From positions 2,259,501 to 2,323,500 of the forward strand of contig NZ_CP147246.1 in the NCBI RefSeq assembly GCF_002174455.2: a DNA stretch of 64,000 nucleotides, written 5' to 3'. Of the stretch, positions 63,001 through 64,000 are shown piece after piece. Position numbers and translations under genes: made by a program. The notes beneath the pieces were generated by a model. It had not been told where the DNA came from, ran no database searches, and saw only the letters and a list, made by a program, of their open reading frames with translations. Source of the DNA: Enterococcus sp. 9D6_DIV0238. GTDB taxonomy: Bacteria > Bacillota > Bacilli > Lactobacillales > Enterococcaceae. Every line of letters starts with the position of its first letter. Position 1 is the first letter of the stretch.

Positions 63001-64000
63001 AAACAGATCCGCCAGTGGAAGAAGTGTCGATCGTCAACTATGAAGCATCGATCACAGCCCGGAAAGTTTCTGATGATGAATCATTAGAAACACCACCTCT
63101 CTTAAGAACTGGACTAAGCGGTGTTGAATTCCAAATCCTTGATGACAAGGGCGAGGCTGTGACTGTTTTTGACAGTAAAGGAAACGAAACGAAGACATTG
63201 ATCGCTAATCAAGAGGGGATAATTTCAGCTAGCGGACTTCATGCAGGAAGGTATACATTAGTTGAAACGAAAGCACCAGATGGTTATATTTTAGAAAAAG
63301 AAGGTGTGCCGTTCACGATTATAGATCAGTCCGGGGCAACAACACCGATCAACTTAGGCGATATTGAAAATCATCACGGCAGTATCGAGATTGAAAAGAA
63401 AAATGAACATGGCGATCTTTTAAATGGCGGAAGCTTTGAAATTAGAGACGAAGACGGACAAGTCGTTACTGTCACGAATGCATTAGGATTGAAGACAAAG
63501 ACATTGACTGCGCTTGATGGTAAAATCGAAGCAATAGGGTTGGTTCCAGGAAAGTATTCTCTAATTGAAACGAAAGCGCCAGATGGCTATATTTTAGAAA
63601 CAAATCAAAAAATCATGCCCTTTGAGATTGCTAGATCTGAAAATGGACATCAGAAGGTGTCATTCAAAGGTACACTAACAAACTATCAAGGATCAGTCGA
63701 GTTAAACAAAATCGATAACGACAGTAAAAAAGTGTTGACAGGTGCTGAATTCAATTTATATACAAGTGAAGGAAAATTAGTTAAAAAACAACTGATCACC
63801 GATCAAAATGGACAATTATCAGTTGGCGATCTAGCACCGGGTTCTTACTATTTTGTTGAACAAAAAGCGCCGACTGGGTATCAATTATCCAAGGATAAGC
63901 AACCATTTACGATTGAAGACAAGGCGAATGGTAAGCCAACACAAATCCATTTGACTGTGACGAATTCAAAACAACCAGTAAAAGATCATGATAAAAAAAC
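60003..64000 (+). pseudogene. Continuation of the SpaA-repeat adhesin after the stop; runs off the window
   Basis: An open frame of 1332 codons in the same phase as the upstream part, with no further stop to the window edge. It has more Cna-like adhesin domains (AITWTVTVNYGDKDLVN; FVNWSVTLNGSQSK), then about nine SpaA/Cna-B prealbumin-like repeats from ~61260, each with a starting Lys (LKKEDNNGN, VQLVKKGEQGQ, KIKKVDSKGNPLAG, VELNKIDND) and a closing Glu (YILKETG, YRLIETKAP, YYLTETKAP), the residues that form intramolecular isopeptide bonds. Re-initiation at ATG 60006 would lack a signal peptide. The C-terminal anchor lies beyond the window. Confidence 0.8.

Overview
The window looks like the chromosome of a low-GC Gram-positive lactic acid bacterium, most likely an Enterococcus other than E. 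faecalis. The support is strong AGGAGG ribosome sites, frequent TTG/GTG starts, a fused glutathione synthase (gshAB), mreCD followed by SagA-type peptidoglycan hydrolases (the E. faecium arrangement), a heme-efflux-like HrtBA pair, LXG/type VII effectors and LPXTG adhesins. The species cannot be fixed from sequence reading alone. No tRNA, rRNA, CRISPR array, IS transposase or phage module was seen.

Layout. 1-3.4 kb: the 3' end of smc, a HAD phosphatase and ftsY. 3.5-7.3 kb: an SDR/aldo-keto reductase pair with a divergent HxlR regulator, a YitT-type membrane protein and an isochorismatase-like hydrolase. 7.4-10.8 kb: gshAB and two small conserved proteins. 10.9-15.1 kb: a Fur-boxed iron-siderophore ABC transporter (two permeases, ATPase, lipoprotein), with a 120-bp tandem repeat before the binding protein. 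15.2-16.5 kb: an LPXTG MucBP-type surface protein. 16.6-20.5 kb: a T-box leader whose specifier reads AUG (Met), a 138-bp tandem repeat array, an orphan oligopeptide-binding lipoprotein and pepT. 20.5-27.4 kb: a complete trpEGDCFBA operon behind a Trp (UGG) T-box and a second T-box module lacking Stem I. 27.5-31.9 kb: an ICMT-like methyltransferase, a GNAT, a DUF1054 protein, signal peptidase I and hrtBA. 32.4-36.4 kb: an LXG effector locus with targeting partners, immunity candidate and a displaced second toxin-tip cassette. 37.3-42.2 kb: rpsD, a TPM protein, a formate/nitrite channel, an AlkD-like protein and a HAD phosphatase. 42.4-45.1 kb: an AT-rich island with an orphan FtsX-like permease, a small secreted protein and a VanZ-like protein. 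45.2-53.5 kb: def, rpsO, pnp, mreCD and two tandem SagA-like hydrolases. 53.8-64 kb: an M3 peptidase, a VanZ-like protein, a Mga-type regulator and a very large SpaA-repeat adhesin that runs off the window.

How the parts work together. The Met T-box, peptide-binding protein and PepT form a plausible scavenging unit for methionine from peptides. The trp operon is controlled by its own T-box plus a palindrome between -35 and -10. The two SagA paralogues share one promoter architecture but carry different catalytic domains (CHAP and NlpC/P60). The Mga-type regulator and the neighbouring adhesin are each broken by one in-frame stop that is a C-to-T change away from a glutamine codon.

Most unusual structures: the Stem-I-less second T-box, the repeat arrays beside T-box terminators, a long near-perfect hairpin in the pnp leader, a modular intergenic repeat family, the displaced LXG cassette, and the AT-rich permease/secreted-protein/VanZ cassette.
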